This document shows positions 1 through 6,345 of a DNA stretch of 6,710 bases, in pieces. Both the position numbers and the translations under genes were made by a program. How positions within the stretch are numbered: the first letter of the stretch is position 1; every line of letters starts with the position of its first letter. Location of the stretch: the NCBI GenBank assembly GCA_028293055.1, contig JAQGLD010000467.1:1-6710 (forward strand), written 5' to 3'. The stretch comes from Alphaproteobacteria bacterium (lineage in GTDB: Bacteria > Pseudomonadota > Alphaproteobacteria > Sphingomonadales > Sphingomonadaceae). Below the pieces are notes generated by a model that worked only from the letters and a program-made list of their open reading frames with translations, ran no database searches and had not been told where the DNA came from.

Positions 1-459
1 CAATGGTGGGCACTGACCGATTTCAGTCGGCTCGGCCTCGCCGCCGGGGTGCGCCGGGCGGCGCCGGCGCTCGACGCCTATGTCGACGCGCAGCTCGCCG
101 CTCATGGCCTCGGCGAAGCAGAGTTGATCCTTGTCGGCTTCAGCCAGGGAACGATGGTGGCGCTCCAGATCGGGCCGTGCCGCGAGAACCGCCTCGCCGG
201 CATCGTCGGTTATTCGGGAATGATCGCGGATCCGTCCGGTCTGGCCCGCCATGTCCGAAGCAAGCCCCCGATCCTGCTCGTTCACGGCTCGTCCGACGGA
301 GTCGTTCCGGTGGCTGCGATCCACGAGGCCGAGGCCGAGCTCCATCGCCTCGGCTTCCAAGTGACCAAGCATGTCTCGCGTGGCCTCGGCCATGGCGTCG
401 ACCCGGTCGGGCTGGATCTCGGACGCGGCTTCGCCCGCAAGGTGCTGCTCGGCGCCTGA
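1..459 (+). CDS. Alpha/beta hydrolase, phospholipase/carboxylesterase family (5' end cut off)
   Basis: This is the C-terminal part of a serine hydrolase; the window opens inside the gene, in frame at base 1, and 152 residues are visible. The family (Abhydrolase_2) is usually about 210-230 residues, so roughly 60-75 N-terminal residues are missing. The complete catalytic triad can be seen: the nucleophile elbow GFSQG with Ser48 (numbering from base 1), Asp99 in HGSSDGVVP, and His131 in GLGHGVDP. Family members hydrolyse short acyl esters or lysophospholipids in the cytoplasm; the substrate here cannot be read from sequence. The gene ends in TGA, 66 bases before the sulfotransferase start on the same strand, so the two may be co-transcribed. 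The GTG at 49 (Val17) is not taken as the start because recognisable family sequence (QWWALTDFSRL) continues upstream of it. Confidence 0.9.
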   Translation, partial: QWWALTDFSRLGLAAGVRRAAPALDAYVDAQLAAHGLGEAELILVGFSQGTMVALQIGPCRENRLAGIVGYSGMIADPSGLARHVRSKPPILLVHGSSDGVVPVAAIHEAEAELHRLGFQVTKHVSRGLGHGVDPVGLDLGRGFARKVLLGA

Positions 460-514
460 CCGAGCTTGACGCGAGCCGCGGCCGGGGGGATGCCGAGGCG
501 CCGCCTGGGCGGCC

Positions 515-520
515 GAGGAG
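515..520 (+). promoter_or_regulatory. Ribosome binding site (GAGGAG) that fixes the sulfotransferase start
   Basis: GAGGAG lies five bases before the GTG at 526, which is good Shine-Dalgarno spacing. No comparable site precedes the longer in-frame ATG at 466. Directly upstream, GCCGCC-TG-GGCGGC at 500-513 is a perfect inverted repeat that could fold just 5' of the binding site; no T-tract follows, so it is not an intrinsic terminator. Confidence 0.7.
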
Positions 521-525
521 AAACG

Positions 526-1518
526 GTGCCGCGTCCAATCGTCCATATCGGCTACCACAAGACGGCGACGACCTGGTTCCAGAAGGCCTTCTACCCAGCA
601 GTCCGCAATGCGCGCTTCATCGCCCGAGGGCGGGTGCGTGCCGCATTGCTCGAGGTTGGCGCCTTCCATTTCGATCGGGCGGCCGCGCTCGCCGAGCTAG
701 GCACCGACGGAATCGAAAGGGTCGCGCTCTGCGAGGAAGGGCTGAGCGGCTATCTCCACAATGGCGGCCTCGGCGGCCATCTCTCCAAGGCGGTCGCCGA
801 GCGGATCAAGACGGTGCTGCCCGATGCCCGGATCGTCATCTTCATCCGGTCGCAGCCCTCGATCGTCGCCGCCAGCTACGAACAATATGTTCGCGGCGGC
901 GGCACATATTCGCTGCGCCGCTACGCCTTCGCCCAGAATTATCTGAAGGGCGCGAGGGCCGAATTCCATCGGGCGCCGCGCTTCACCTTCGATCATTACG
1001 AATATGGCCCGCTGATCGCGCACTACCGCGCGCTGTTCGGCAGTGAAAATGTCCATATCTACCCGTTCGAAGCGTTCCGCGCGGACCGCACGACCTTCCT
1101 CGCCGGCTTTGCCCGCGATCTCGATCTCGATGTGGACATCGGCGCGCTGACGATGCGCTCGACCAACCGCGCCTACGGCCTGCGAGTCATCGACGCGGTG
1201 CGAATTCTCAACCTGCTGACCAGCCGGACCGTGATCGACAAGCAATATCTCGCCCATCTGCCTTATTGGTACGGGCTGGTGCGCGGCATCGGCGAGGGAC
1301 TCAACGCGTTGCCGCTGCTCGGTCGCTCGGCGGGTGCCGAAGCGGTGCTCGGTCGCGAGGTCCACGATTGGGTGCGCCAGCGTTACTGGCAGTCGAACCG
1401 GGCTCTGATGGCGGCCACCGGATTGCCCCTCGACGCCTACAATTATCCGCTCGATCCGCCCGAGCGGCAGGTCCCCGAGCCGAGCCCGCCACGGTGGTTG
1501 CGCTGGTGGGGGAATTAG
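526..1518 (+). CDS. PAPS-dependent sulfotransferase homologue
   Basis: This probable cytoplasmic sulfotransferase of 330 residues would move a sulfuryl group from 3'-phosphoadenosine-5'-phosphosulfate to a hydroxyl or amine on an unknown acceptor. At the extreme N-terminus, HIGYHKTATTWFQ (residues 7-19) matches the 5'-phosphosulfate-binding loop, with Lys12 and the following Thr residues in the expected places. The beta strand RIVIFIRSQPS followed by IVAASYEQYVRGG (about residues 103-122) matches the 3'-phosphate-binding region, with Arg108 and Ser117. I chose the GTG at 526 because of the GAGGAG site and because the phosphosulfate loop normally begins within the first ten residues. An ATG at 466 would add 20 Arg/Gly-rich residues unlike the family. 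No signal peptide or membrane helix is seen. The gene ends 16 bases from the stop of the oppositely oriented GNAT gene. The acceptor could be a surface polysaccharide, glycolipid or small molecule. Confidence 0.85.
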   Translation: MPRPIVHIGYHKTATTWFQKAFYPAVRNARFIARGRVRAALLEVGAFHFDRAAALAELGTDGIERVALCEEGLSGYLHNGGLGGHLSKAVAERIKTVLPDARIVIFIRSQPSIVAASYEQYVRGGGTYSLRRYAFAQNYLKGARAEFHRAPRFTFDHYEYGPLIAHYRALFGSENVHIYPFEAFRADRTTFLAGFARDLDLDVDIGALTMRSTNRAYGLRVIDAVRILNLLTSRTVIDKQYLAHLPYWYGLVRGIGEGLNALPLLGRSAGAEAVLGREVHDWVRQRYWQSNRALMAATGLPLDAYNYPLDPPERQVPEPSPPRWLRWWGN

Positions 1519-1534
1519 CTGTGGAGCAGGGGCC

Positions 1535-2704
1535 TCAATCCCCCGCCGGCCGGCCCGAAATGTCCTTCTCGTAGATCCGGTAGACCCGGTTGACCTTGCT
1601 TTCGATCGCGTCGGCGATCGAGATCATCGGCCCGTTATCCTCGAGTACCCAGCCGATCTCGCCGCGCACGGTGCCGAACCGGTCAATCGCGTCGCGGCGG
1701 ATATATTCGATCATCATGAAGGCGAGCTGCGAGGCCAGCCGGGTGCCGTGGAGCCGCTTCAGCACTCCCATCAGCGGCACCCGCATTGTCCGCGTCTTCG
1801 GCTTGCGAAGCCGCCACAGCAATTTGACGAATCCGAACGGGAACAGCTCGCCCTTGAGGTCCCTCGTCAGCTCGTTGAGATCGGGAAGGGTCATCATGAA
1901 GGCAACGGGCTCGCCGTCCACCTCGGCGACCCGGATCAGGTCCTCGTAGACGATCGGCTTCAGCTTCTTGCCGGCATAAGCGATTTCGGACGGGGTCAGC
2001 GGGATATAACCCCAATTGTCCGACCAGGCATCATTGAGGATTCCGAGGATCAGGGCCGCTTCCTGGTCGAACTTCGACTTGTCGACCTTGCGGATTCGGA
2101 TACGCGCGTTCTTCTCGCCCATCGCCACGATCCGCTGGATCAGCGGCGGGAAGCCGTCGCGCACGTCGAGGTCGTAAGTGAGCAGGTCCTTGACGCCCTT
2201 GTAGCCGAACAGTTCGACCCACGGCTCGTAGGCGGCACTGTTATGGCCCATCATCACCGTTGGCGGATGGTCGTGGCCTTTGACCAGCAGGCCGGGCTCG
2301 TCCCAGATGCCGATGCTGAACGGCCCCATCGACCGGGTCATGCTCTTGCTGCGCAGCCAGGCCTCGGCCTGGTCGAGCAAAGCGAGGCCGACCTTCTCGC
2401 TATTCGCTTCGAACATGCCCCATTGGCCGATTCCGGCGCCCATATGCTCGAGCACGAGTTGGTCGACCTGGGCCGAGATCCTGCCGACGGCCTTGCCGTC
2501 GCGCTCGGCGAGGAAAAAGGCGGCCTCTCCATGCTCGAACCAGGGGTTCTTGCCCGGGGTGATCAGCCCGTAAACCTCGTCCTTGAGCGGCGGAATCCAG
2601 TTCGGATCCTTGGCGTTGAGCTCGTAGGCGAGCTCAACGAAGGCTTTCTTGTCGGCCTTGGTCAGGACCTGGCGGATGGTGATCGGGTTCGGTGAAGCGC
2701 TCAT
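1535..2704 (-). CDS. GNAT-fold N-acyltransferase homologue, 389 residues
   Basis: This is a soluble-looking protein of the large GNAT-like family often annotated only as hypothetical or N-acetyltransferase. Residues 8-40 (ITIRQVLTKADKKAF, then DPNWIPPL) are a typical family opening. Residues 60-130 look like a GNAT core: the strand AAFFLAERDGKAVGRISAQ, then GMFEA, the helix DQAEAWLRSKSMTRS and the signature GPFS. Residues 136-172 hold the family stretch EPGLLVKG, PP and FGYKGVKDLLTYDLDV. A second GNAT-like half follows at about 250-280 (LIRVAEVDGEPVAFMMTLPDLN). The usual acetyl-CoA pyrophosphate loop (Q/R-x-x-G-x-G/A) is not evident after GMFEA, so the donor may be a longer acyl-CoA or acyl-ACP. 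Bacterial ceramide synthase of Caulobacter is, as I recall, also a GNAT-like acyltransferase; whether this protein is orthologous cannot be decided here. It is last in the - strand row, 63 bases after the hydroxylase. No good Shine-Dalgarno precedes the ATG. Confidence 0.8.
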   Translation of the reverse strand: MSASPNPITIRQVLTKADKKAFVELAYELNAKDPNWIPPLKDEVYGLITPGKNPWFEHGEAAFFLAERDGKAVGRISAQVDQLVLEHMGAGIGQWGMFEANSEKVGLALLDQAEAWLRSKSMTRSMGPFSIGIWDEPGLLVKGHDHPPTVMMGHNSAAYEPWVELFGYKGVKDLLTYDLDVRDGFPPLIQRIVAMGEKNARIRIRKVDKSKFDQEAALILGILNDAWSDNWGYIPLTPSEIAYAGKKLKPIVYEDLIRVAEVDGEPVAFMMTLPDLNELTRDLKGELFPFGFVKLLWRLRKPKTRTMRVPLMGVLKRLHGTRLASQLAFMMIEYIRRDAIDRFGTVRGEIGWVLEDNGPMISIADAIESKVNRVYRIYEKDISGRPAGD

Positions 2705-2727
2705 GGGGCGGGTTGGTAGCGGCTCAT
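2701..2727 (-). other. Possible 8-codon upstream ORF with ATGA overlap to the GNAT gene
   Basis: Reading on the - strand, an ATG at 2727-2725 opens a reading frame for MSRYQPAP and stops at TGA 2703-2701. That stop overlaps the GNAT start codon as ATGA. Such an overlap could couple translation of the GNAT gene to the tiny frame, which would help explain why the GNAT gene has no clear Shine-Dalgarno site of its own. No strong ribosome binding site precedes the small frame either, and a frame this short can occur by chance. Confidence 0.2.
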
Positions 2728-2740
2728 GACAAGGCTGTCA
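2727..2740. repeat. Short inverted repeat TGACA-AGGC-TGTCA
   Basis: Two perfect five-base arms around a four-base spacer lie in the 63-base gap between the hydroxylase stop and the GNAT start. No T-tract follows on either strand, so it does not look like an intrinsic terminator. It could be a small operator or weak hairpin, or chance. I see no convincing -35/-10 promoter pair in this gap. Confidence 0.25.
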
Positions 2741-2767
2741 CCGCCGCCCCCTGCACGTTGACTCGAA

Positions 2768-3598
2768 TTAATCGACGATCGCGCCCTGCCGTCCGCGCTG
2801 GCGCGGATGGCCCGTCGCGACACCGCCCGAAAGCCGCGCGACGTGCGGATATTTCTCCGCGACCTCCGGCGTGTAGCCGAGGTTGAACACGGTCGGGCTC
2901 TTCGCCGGGCGCTCGGCGCGGTCGTAATAGGTGCGGAACAGCCGGTCCCACAGGAAGGTGGTGATCCCGTAATTGCCGTTCTCGTCGTGGAAATGGTGCG
3001 CCATGTGGCGCTTCTTCATCTCGGCCAGTCGCTTCGACTTCGGCTTGTAGGCGAGGTGCTGAATGCAGTGGACGAATTCGTAGAAGCAGGTCGTGATCAA
3101 GCCGGTGGCGAGCGCTGCGCAGGCGCCGGCGAAGCCCGCATTCCACGGCGCCCCGATCGCCCAGCCGATCGGAACCGTGGCAAGCGCAATCGTCGGCAAG
3201 GTGGTGTGAAGTGCTCCGAACAGCACCTCGAGATGATTGGGGTCCTGATGGTGATCGTAATGGATCCGCTTCCAGGTCGCCGCGAGCATCGGCATCTTGA
3301 ACATCCAGCGGCTATGCAGCACCCAGCGGTGGAGGACATACCAGACCAAAGGATAGATTGCGGTCGCCACCGCGATGGCGATCAGGGTCGGCGCGACCGG
3401 TGCGGGGTTGCGCACGAACAGGACGATGCTGACCACGGAAAGCGCCAGATAGGCGATGATCGCTGGATATTGGAAATAGGCGAGGACGAGTTCCTTGAAG
3501 CTCATCTTGTCGAGATGATGCTCCCTCCGCCAGAAGTCCGGACGCATTGCCTGAGCCAGCTTCACCTTGATACGCCTCGCTTTTTTGCCGAACCGCAC
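2768..3598 (-). CDS. Membrane fatty-acid hydroxylase / sterol-desaturase family di-iron oxygenase
   Basis: This integral inner-membrane non-haem di-iron enzyme uses O2 to hydroxylate or desaturate a lipid chain. The full histidine set of the fatty-acid hydroxylase superfamily is present: HRWVLH (residues 90-95), HYDHH (113-117, the HxxHH box), HCIQH (177-181) and HMAHHFH (198-204, a second HxxHH box followed by HDENGNYG). Hydrophobic segments at about 43-63, 68-89, 126-150 and 155-175 place the histidine boxes on the cytoplasmic face. The N-terminal 20 residues are strongly basic. Length (276) is normal for the family. The frame opens with GTG at 3598, which has no Shine-Dalgarno; ATG at 3547 (Met18) is an alternative, and a TTG-ATG upstream lies in another frame (separate entry). 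It lies 78 bases after the flippase stop. Candidate substrates are 2-hydroxy acyl chains or sphingoid bases of envelope lipids, or carotenoids; sequence alone does not choose. Confidence 0.88.
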   Translation of the reverse strand: MRFGKKARRIKVKLAQAMRPDFWRREHHLDKMSFKELVLAYFQYPAIIAYLALSVVSIVLFVRNPAPVAPTLIAIAVATAIYPLVWYVLHRWVLHSRWMFKMPMLAATWKRIHYDHHQDPNHLEVLFGALHTTLPTIALATVPIGWAIGAPWNAGFAGACAALATGLITTCFYEFVHCIQHLAYKPKSKRLAEMKKRHMAHHFHDENGNYGITTFLWDRLFRTYYDRAERPAKSPTVFNLGYTPEVAEKYPHVARLSGGVATGHPRQRGRQGAIVD

Positions 3599-3618
3599 GC
3601 GGGGCGCGCGCGGCTCAT
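3562..3618 (-). other. Upstream 18-codon frame with in-phase A_AAA_AAG slippery heptamer
   Basis: On the - strand an AGGAG (3637-3633) is followed 11 bases later by TTG and 14 bases later by ATG, which share a frame. From the ATG at 3618 this frame encodes MSRARPACGSAKKRGVSR and stops at 3562. Its Lys-Lys codons form A_AAA_AAG (3586-3580), in exactly the phase used for -1 frameshifting in E. coli dnaX. A -1 slip would continue as ARRIKVK, which is the hydroxylase frame, giving a product of about 283 residues. No convincing stimulatory stem-loop or internal Shine-Dalgarno was found around it. A one-base deletion in the A-run, a sequencing error, or plain GTG initiation explain it equally well. 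Confidence 0.35.
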
Positions 3619-3676
3619 CAATATGGGTTCCGCTCCTGGATTCGCAATAAGGCGGATTTGAGGCTGAGTCTGCCCC

Positions 3677-5251
3677 TTAAGGCGCCGGGGCGGTCGCGTG
3701 GCTGGGCTTTGCGACGAGGCGCAATGTCCGGGAGAGTGGAGCGAGGGCCTCGCGATCGGAGCGGGTGAGACCGAGGCGCAACGCGCACCAGCTCGCCAGT
3801 GCCCAGCAGACCAGGACCGAGACGAATCGGACCGGGCCGTGGGTGAAATGCTGGACCAGCCACATCAGGGCGACTCCCGTCAAAGCGACGGCGAGGCCAT
3901 GGACCAGCTTGTGGTCGAACGGGGTCAGGCCGTCGCTGAGCCTCAGCTCGATCGTCGCCGCGTAGGCGATCGCAACGGTCGCGAAGCCGACCGCGATCGC
4001 CATTCCCGGCGCCTCCAGCCAGGGCACGAGCACGATCGCGAGCACTGCCCAGACGAACAGGCCGAGCAGGCTGTTGAGCAGGGGAAGCACCCGGTGCCCG
4101 GTCATCTCGATGATCGGAGTCGCCGGCCCGACGATCGCCTCGGCAGCGCGGGCGGTGACCAATATGTAGAGCAGGGGCAGAGCCTGCATCGCCTCGGGGC
4201 GGTAGATTGAGAGGATATCGGCGCCCGCGCAGGCAAGCAGGCCGGCGAGTGGAACCACCAGAGCGGTCGATATCCGGCTCGCGAAATGGTAGAGTGGCGC
4301 GATCTGCTTTCGGTCGCTGCGCGCCTGCGCCGAGGCGAGGGGGGCCATGACATATTGGAAGGCCTGGCGGACCGCGAGCGGCAGGGTGGCGATCTTGCGG
4401 GCGATCTCGAACAGGCCTGCCGCGACCGCGCCGCGCGCTCCGGGGAGCAGCAGGTTGATGATCACCGCTGGCGCATCGACCAGCAGCCGGCGGGCGAAAT
4501 TGGCCGGCAGCAGAGCGAGGCCGGTGGTCAGCAGGAGGAGCACATGCTCGCGGTCGATCGGCGCCCGGACCAGCAGCCTGAGGTCGTAATAGCGGCCGAG
4601 CAGCGGAATGCAGAGTGCGGCGGTGAGGGCCAGCGAGCAGAGGTGGGCCGCGACCAGCCCGACGCTTCCGAATCCGACCAGGAAGAAGCCGACCGCGAAC
4701 ACGATCCGCGCGATCTGCTCCCAGAACAGGCGGAGGCGGATTTCCGGCCCGAATGCGCGGCGGGCGCGGGCGGCCGAAGTCGCGACCTCGATGAACGTCC
4801 ACAATGGCAGGCCCCAGGCGAACAGGGCGACCGCGCGCGGCAGGTCCGCGACATCCTCCGGCGCAGCCGAGAACAGGGTGGCGACCCGCGCGGCGTTGAG
4901 CGTCACCAGCAAGGCGATCAGGATCGAGGGCAGAACCGCGATCAGCAGGGCGATCTTGACGGCCCCGGCGGCGCGCTCCGCATCCTCGCCGGGAACCACG
5001 CGCTGCAGCGCCGCGGTCATCGACAGGTCGATGATGTTCTCGATCAGGTTGATCGCGCCCCACAGGACCACATAGATGCCGTAGGCGGCGAGCCCGTACA
5101 TCCAGGTGTAGAGCGGCTGGGCAACCGCCTCGATCAGGGCGGCTGCGCGCGACAGGCCGGCAAGCCCGGCGCCGCGCGCCATCTCGCCGCGCGTGACGGT
5201 CTCGCCAGGGGAAACGGCGGGCTCGCCGTCGCCCGAGGGAATGTTGCTCAC
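3677..5251 (-). CDS. Wzx/MATE-like oligosaccharide or lipid flippase
   Basis: This polytopic inner-membrane protein of about 524 residues belongs to the polysaccharide-biosynthesis/flippase branch of the MOP superfamily and would turn over a lipid-linked glycan or glycolipid. After a polar N-terminus of about 23 residues, long hydrophobic helices run to the end, about 12-14 in all. AAYGIYVVLWG (55-65) followed by IIDLSMTAALQRVVPGE (73-89) matches the TM2 region typical of Wzx proteins. Basic loops such as ARARRAFGPEIRLRL follow the usual pattern, and the end (SHATAPAP) is a short tail. GTG at 5251 is preferred because it overlaps the lptG stop as GTGA, the usual sign of translational coupling. 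ATG at 5182 (MARGAGLAG) is a reasonable alternative, because GAGGAG at 5256-5251 overlaps the GTG itself and cannot serve it. The position behind lptFG suggests an envelope glycolipid role; the substrate is unknown. Confidence 0.82.
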   Translation of the reverse strand: MSNIPSGDGEPAVSPGETVTRGEMARGAGLAGLSRAAALIEAVAQPLYTWMYGLAAYGIYVVLWGAINLIENIIDLSMTAALQRVVPGEDAERAAGAVKIALLIAVLPSILIALLVTLNAARVATLFSAAPEDVADLPRAVALFAWGLPLWTFIEVATSAARARRAFGPEIRLRLFWEQIARIVFAVGFFLVGFGSVGLVAAHLCSLALTAALCIPLLGRYYDLRLLVRAPIDREHVLLLLTTGLALLPANFARRLLVDAPAVIINLLLPGARGAVAAGLFEIARKIATLPLAVRQAFQYVMAPLASAQARSDRKQIAPLYHFASRISTALVVPLAGLLACAGADILSIYRPEAMQALPLLYILVTARAAEAIVGPATPIIEMTGHRVLPLLNSLLGLFVWAVLAIVLVPWLEAPGMAIAVGFATVAIAYAATIELRLSDGLTPFDHKLVHGLAVALTGVALMWLVQHFTHGPVRFVSVLVCWALASWCALRLGLTRSDREALAPLSRTLRLVAKPSHATAPAP

Positions 5252-6345
5252 TCCTCGGTCCGGATCAGCACGGCCTCGCCGATCAGCAGGAACAGGGCAA
5301 ATGGCGCCCACGCGGCAAAGGCGGGTGGATAAGCCCCGAGATTGCCCATCGCGAGCGCGAAATTATCGGCGACGAAATAGGTGAAGCCGAGCGCCATGCC
5401 GATCACCGCGCGGACGAAGAGCTGTCCGGAACGGGCGAGCCCGAAGGCGGCGACCGCGGCGAGCAACGGCATCAGCACGACCGAAAGCGGTCCCGAAATC
5501 TTGTGCCACATTCCAGCCTCGAGCGCGTCGGTCGGGCGGCCGGAGCGCTTCAGCTCGGCAATCGAGTTGCGCAGGGTCGGCAGATCCTCGCTGTCCGGGC
5601 TGATCTTGGCGAGGGTGAATTGGAGGGGATCGAGGGTCCCGCCATAAGCGAGGGTCGCAAGCTTGGTCACTCGCCCGGCGTCCACGTCGAAGATCGAAAC
5701 CGCGCGCAGCAGCCAGTGATCGCCTTGGCGCTCCGCGCTCTTCGCATCGACGATTCGGATCAGGGTCTCGCCCTGGCGGTCGTAGATCGTCATCCCCGCC
5801 AGGCGCGTCGTCTGGCCGCCACCGGTCACCTGCCGCGCGAAGATCAGATCCTCTCCATAATGGACCCAGACATTGGGCTTCACCCCGCTGTCGCGCGGCA
5901 CCGGCCCGTAATCCACCTCCTCCCAGCTGGAGAGGGTCGCCGTCGCGCGAGTGACGATTCGCTCGTTGAACGCGAAGGTGAAGAGCGCGACTCCCAGGCT
6001 GGCGACGATCAAAGGCGCCATGATCTGGTGGGCCGAGATTCCAGCCGCCTTCATGCTGATGATCTCGCTATTCTGGTTGAGGCCGGCGAGCGCGATCAAT
6101 GTGCCGAGCAGCACCGAGAAGGGCAGGAAGCGCGCGACGAGCTGAGGCAGGCGCAGCGAGACATAGCGCCACACTTCGGTGTCGCCATTGCCTGGAAAGG
6201 CCAGGATCTTGCCCGATTCGCCGAGCAGGTCGAGCGTCTGGAGGATGATCACCAGGCCGGCGAGGACCGCAAGGCTGCGCATCAGGAACAGGCGCATCAT
6301 GTACAATGCGATCCGTCGTGACGGGAAGAAGCGAAGGTTGATCAT
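5248..6345 (-). CDS. lptG: LptG, permease subunit of the LPS-type export ABC transporter
   Basis: LptG forms the inner-membrane heterodimer with LptF. With LptB2 it extracts LPS, or an equivalent glycolipid, from the outer leaflet and passes it to LptC. The 365 residues fit the YjgP/YjgQ family (about 350-370). The layout is standard: a basic amphipathic start (MINLRFFPSRRIALYMMRLFLMRS), TM1 at about 22-42 ending in LDLLGESGKI, TM2 at 66-90, then the cytoplasmic coupling segment NSEIISMKAAGIS (92-104). TM3 is at 108-125, a periplasmic beta-jellyroll domain runs from about 130 to 275, and TM4-6 lie at 287-303, 310-334 and 342-362. The ATG follows the lptF stop directly (TAG then ATG, no gap) without a good Shine-Dalgarno, implying coupled translation. 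The TGA overlaps the flippase GTG. Assignment as LptG rather than LptF rests on order and on this N-terminal pattern. Confidence 0.93.
   Translation of the reverse strand: MINLRFFPSRRIALYMMRLFLMRSLAVLAGLVIILQTLDLLGESGKILAFPGNGDTEVWRYVSLRLPQLVARFLPFSVLLGTLIALAGLNQNSEIISMKAAGISAHQIMAPLIVASLGVALFTFAFNERIVTRATATLSSWEEVDYGPVPRDSGVKPNVWVHYGEDLIFARQVTGGGQTTRLAGMTIYDRQGETLIRIVDAKSAERQGDHWLLRAVSIFDVDAGRVTKLATLAYGGTLDPLQFTLAKISPDSEDLPTLRNSIAELKRSGRPTDALEAGMWHKISGPLSVVLMPLLAAVAAFGLARSGQLFVRAVIGMALGFTYFVADNFALAMGNLGAYPPAFAAWAPFALFLLIGEAVLIRTEE

Noticed and set aside
500..513. GCCGCC-TG-GGCGGC stem considered as a terminator after the hydrolase
   Set aside because: There is no T-tract after it, the loop is only two bases unless inner pairs open, and GC-only palindromes are frequent at this base composition.
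3..1046. A 347-codon + strand open frame spanning the hydrolase and the start of the sulfotransferase
   Set aside because: It is in another frame over two recognised genes, has an Arg/Pro/Gly/Ala-rich composition typical of GC-rich shadow frames, and shows no domain.
1748..2695. A 315-codon + strand open frame antisense to the GNAT gene
   Set aside because: It has no recognisable family and arises from the high third-position GC of the real - strand gene.
3599..3676. The flippase-hydroxylase gap checked for a terminator or a new promoter
   Set aside because: It has only short GC-alternating self-complementary runs and no stem with a T-tract; no -35/-10 pair stands out, so operon continuation is neither proved nor excluded.
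3618..5063. A 481-codon - strand open frame overlapping the flippase
   Set aside because: It is the same strand in the wrong frame; the sequence is Arg/Pro-rich without membrane helices, whereas the overlapping frame is a clear Wzx-like protein.
4286..5332. A 348-codon + strand open frame antisense to the flippase gene
   Set aside because: It is rich in Gln, Arg, Asp and Gly with no hydrophobic core and no motif, as expected from the complement of a leucine- and alanine-rich membrane protein.
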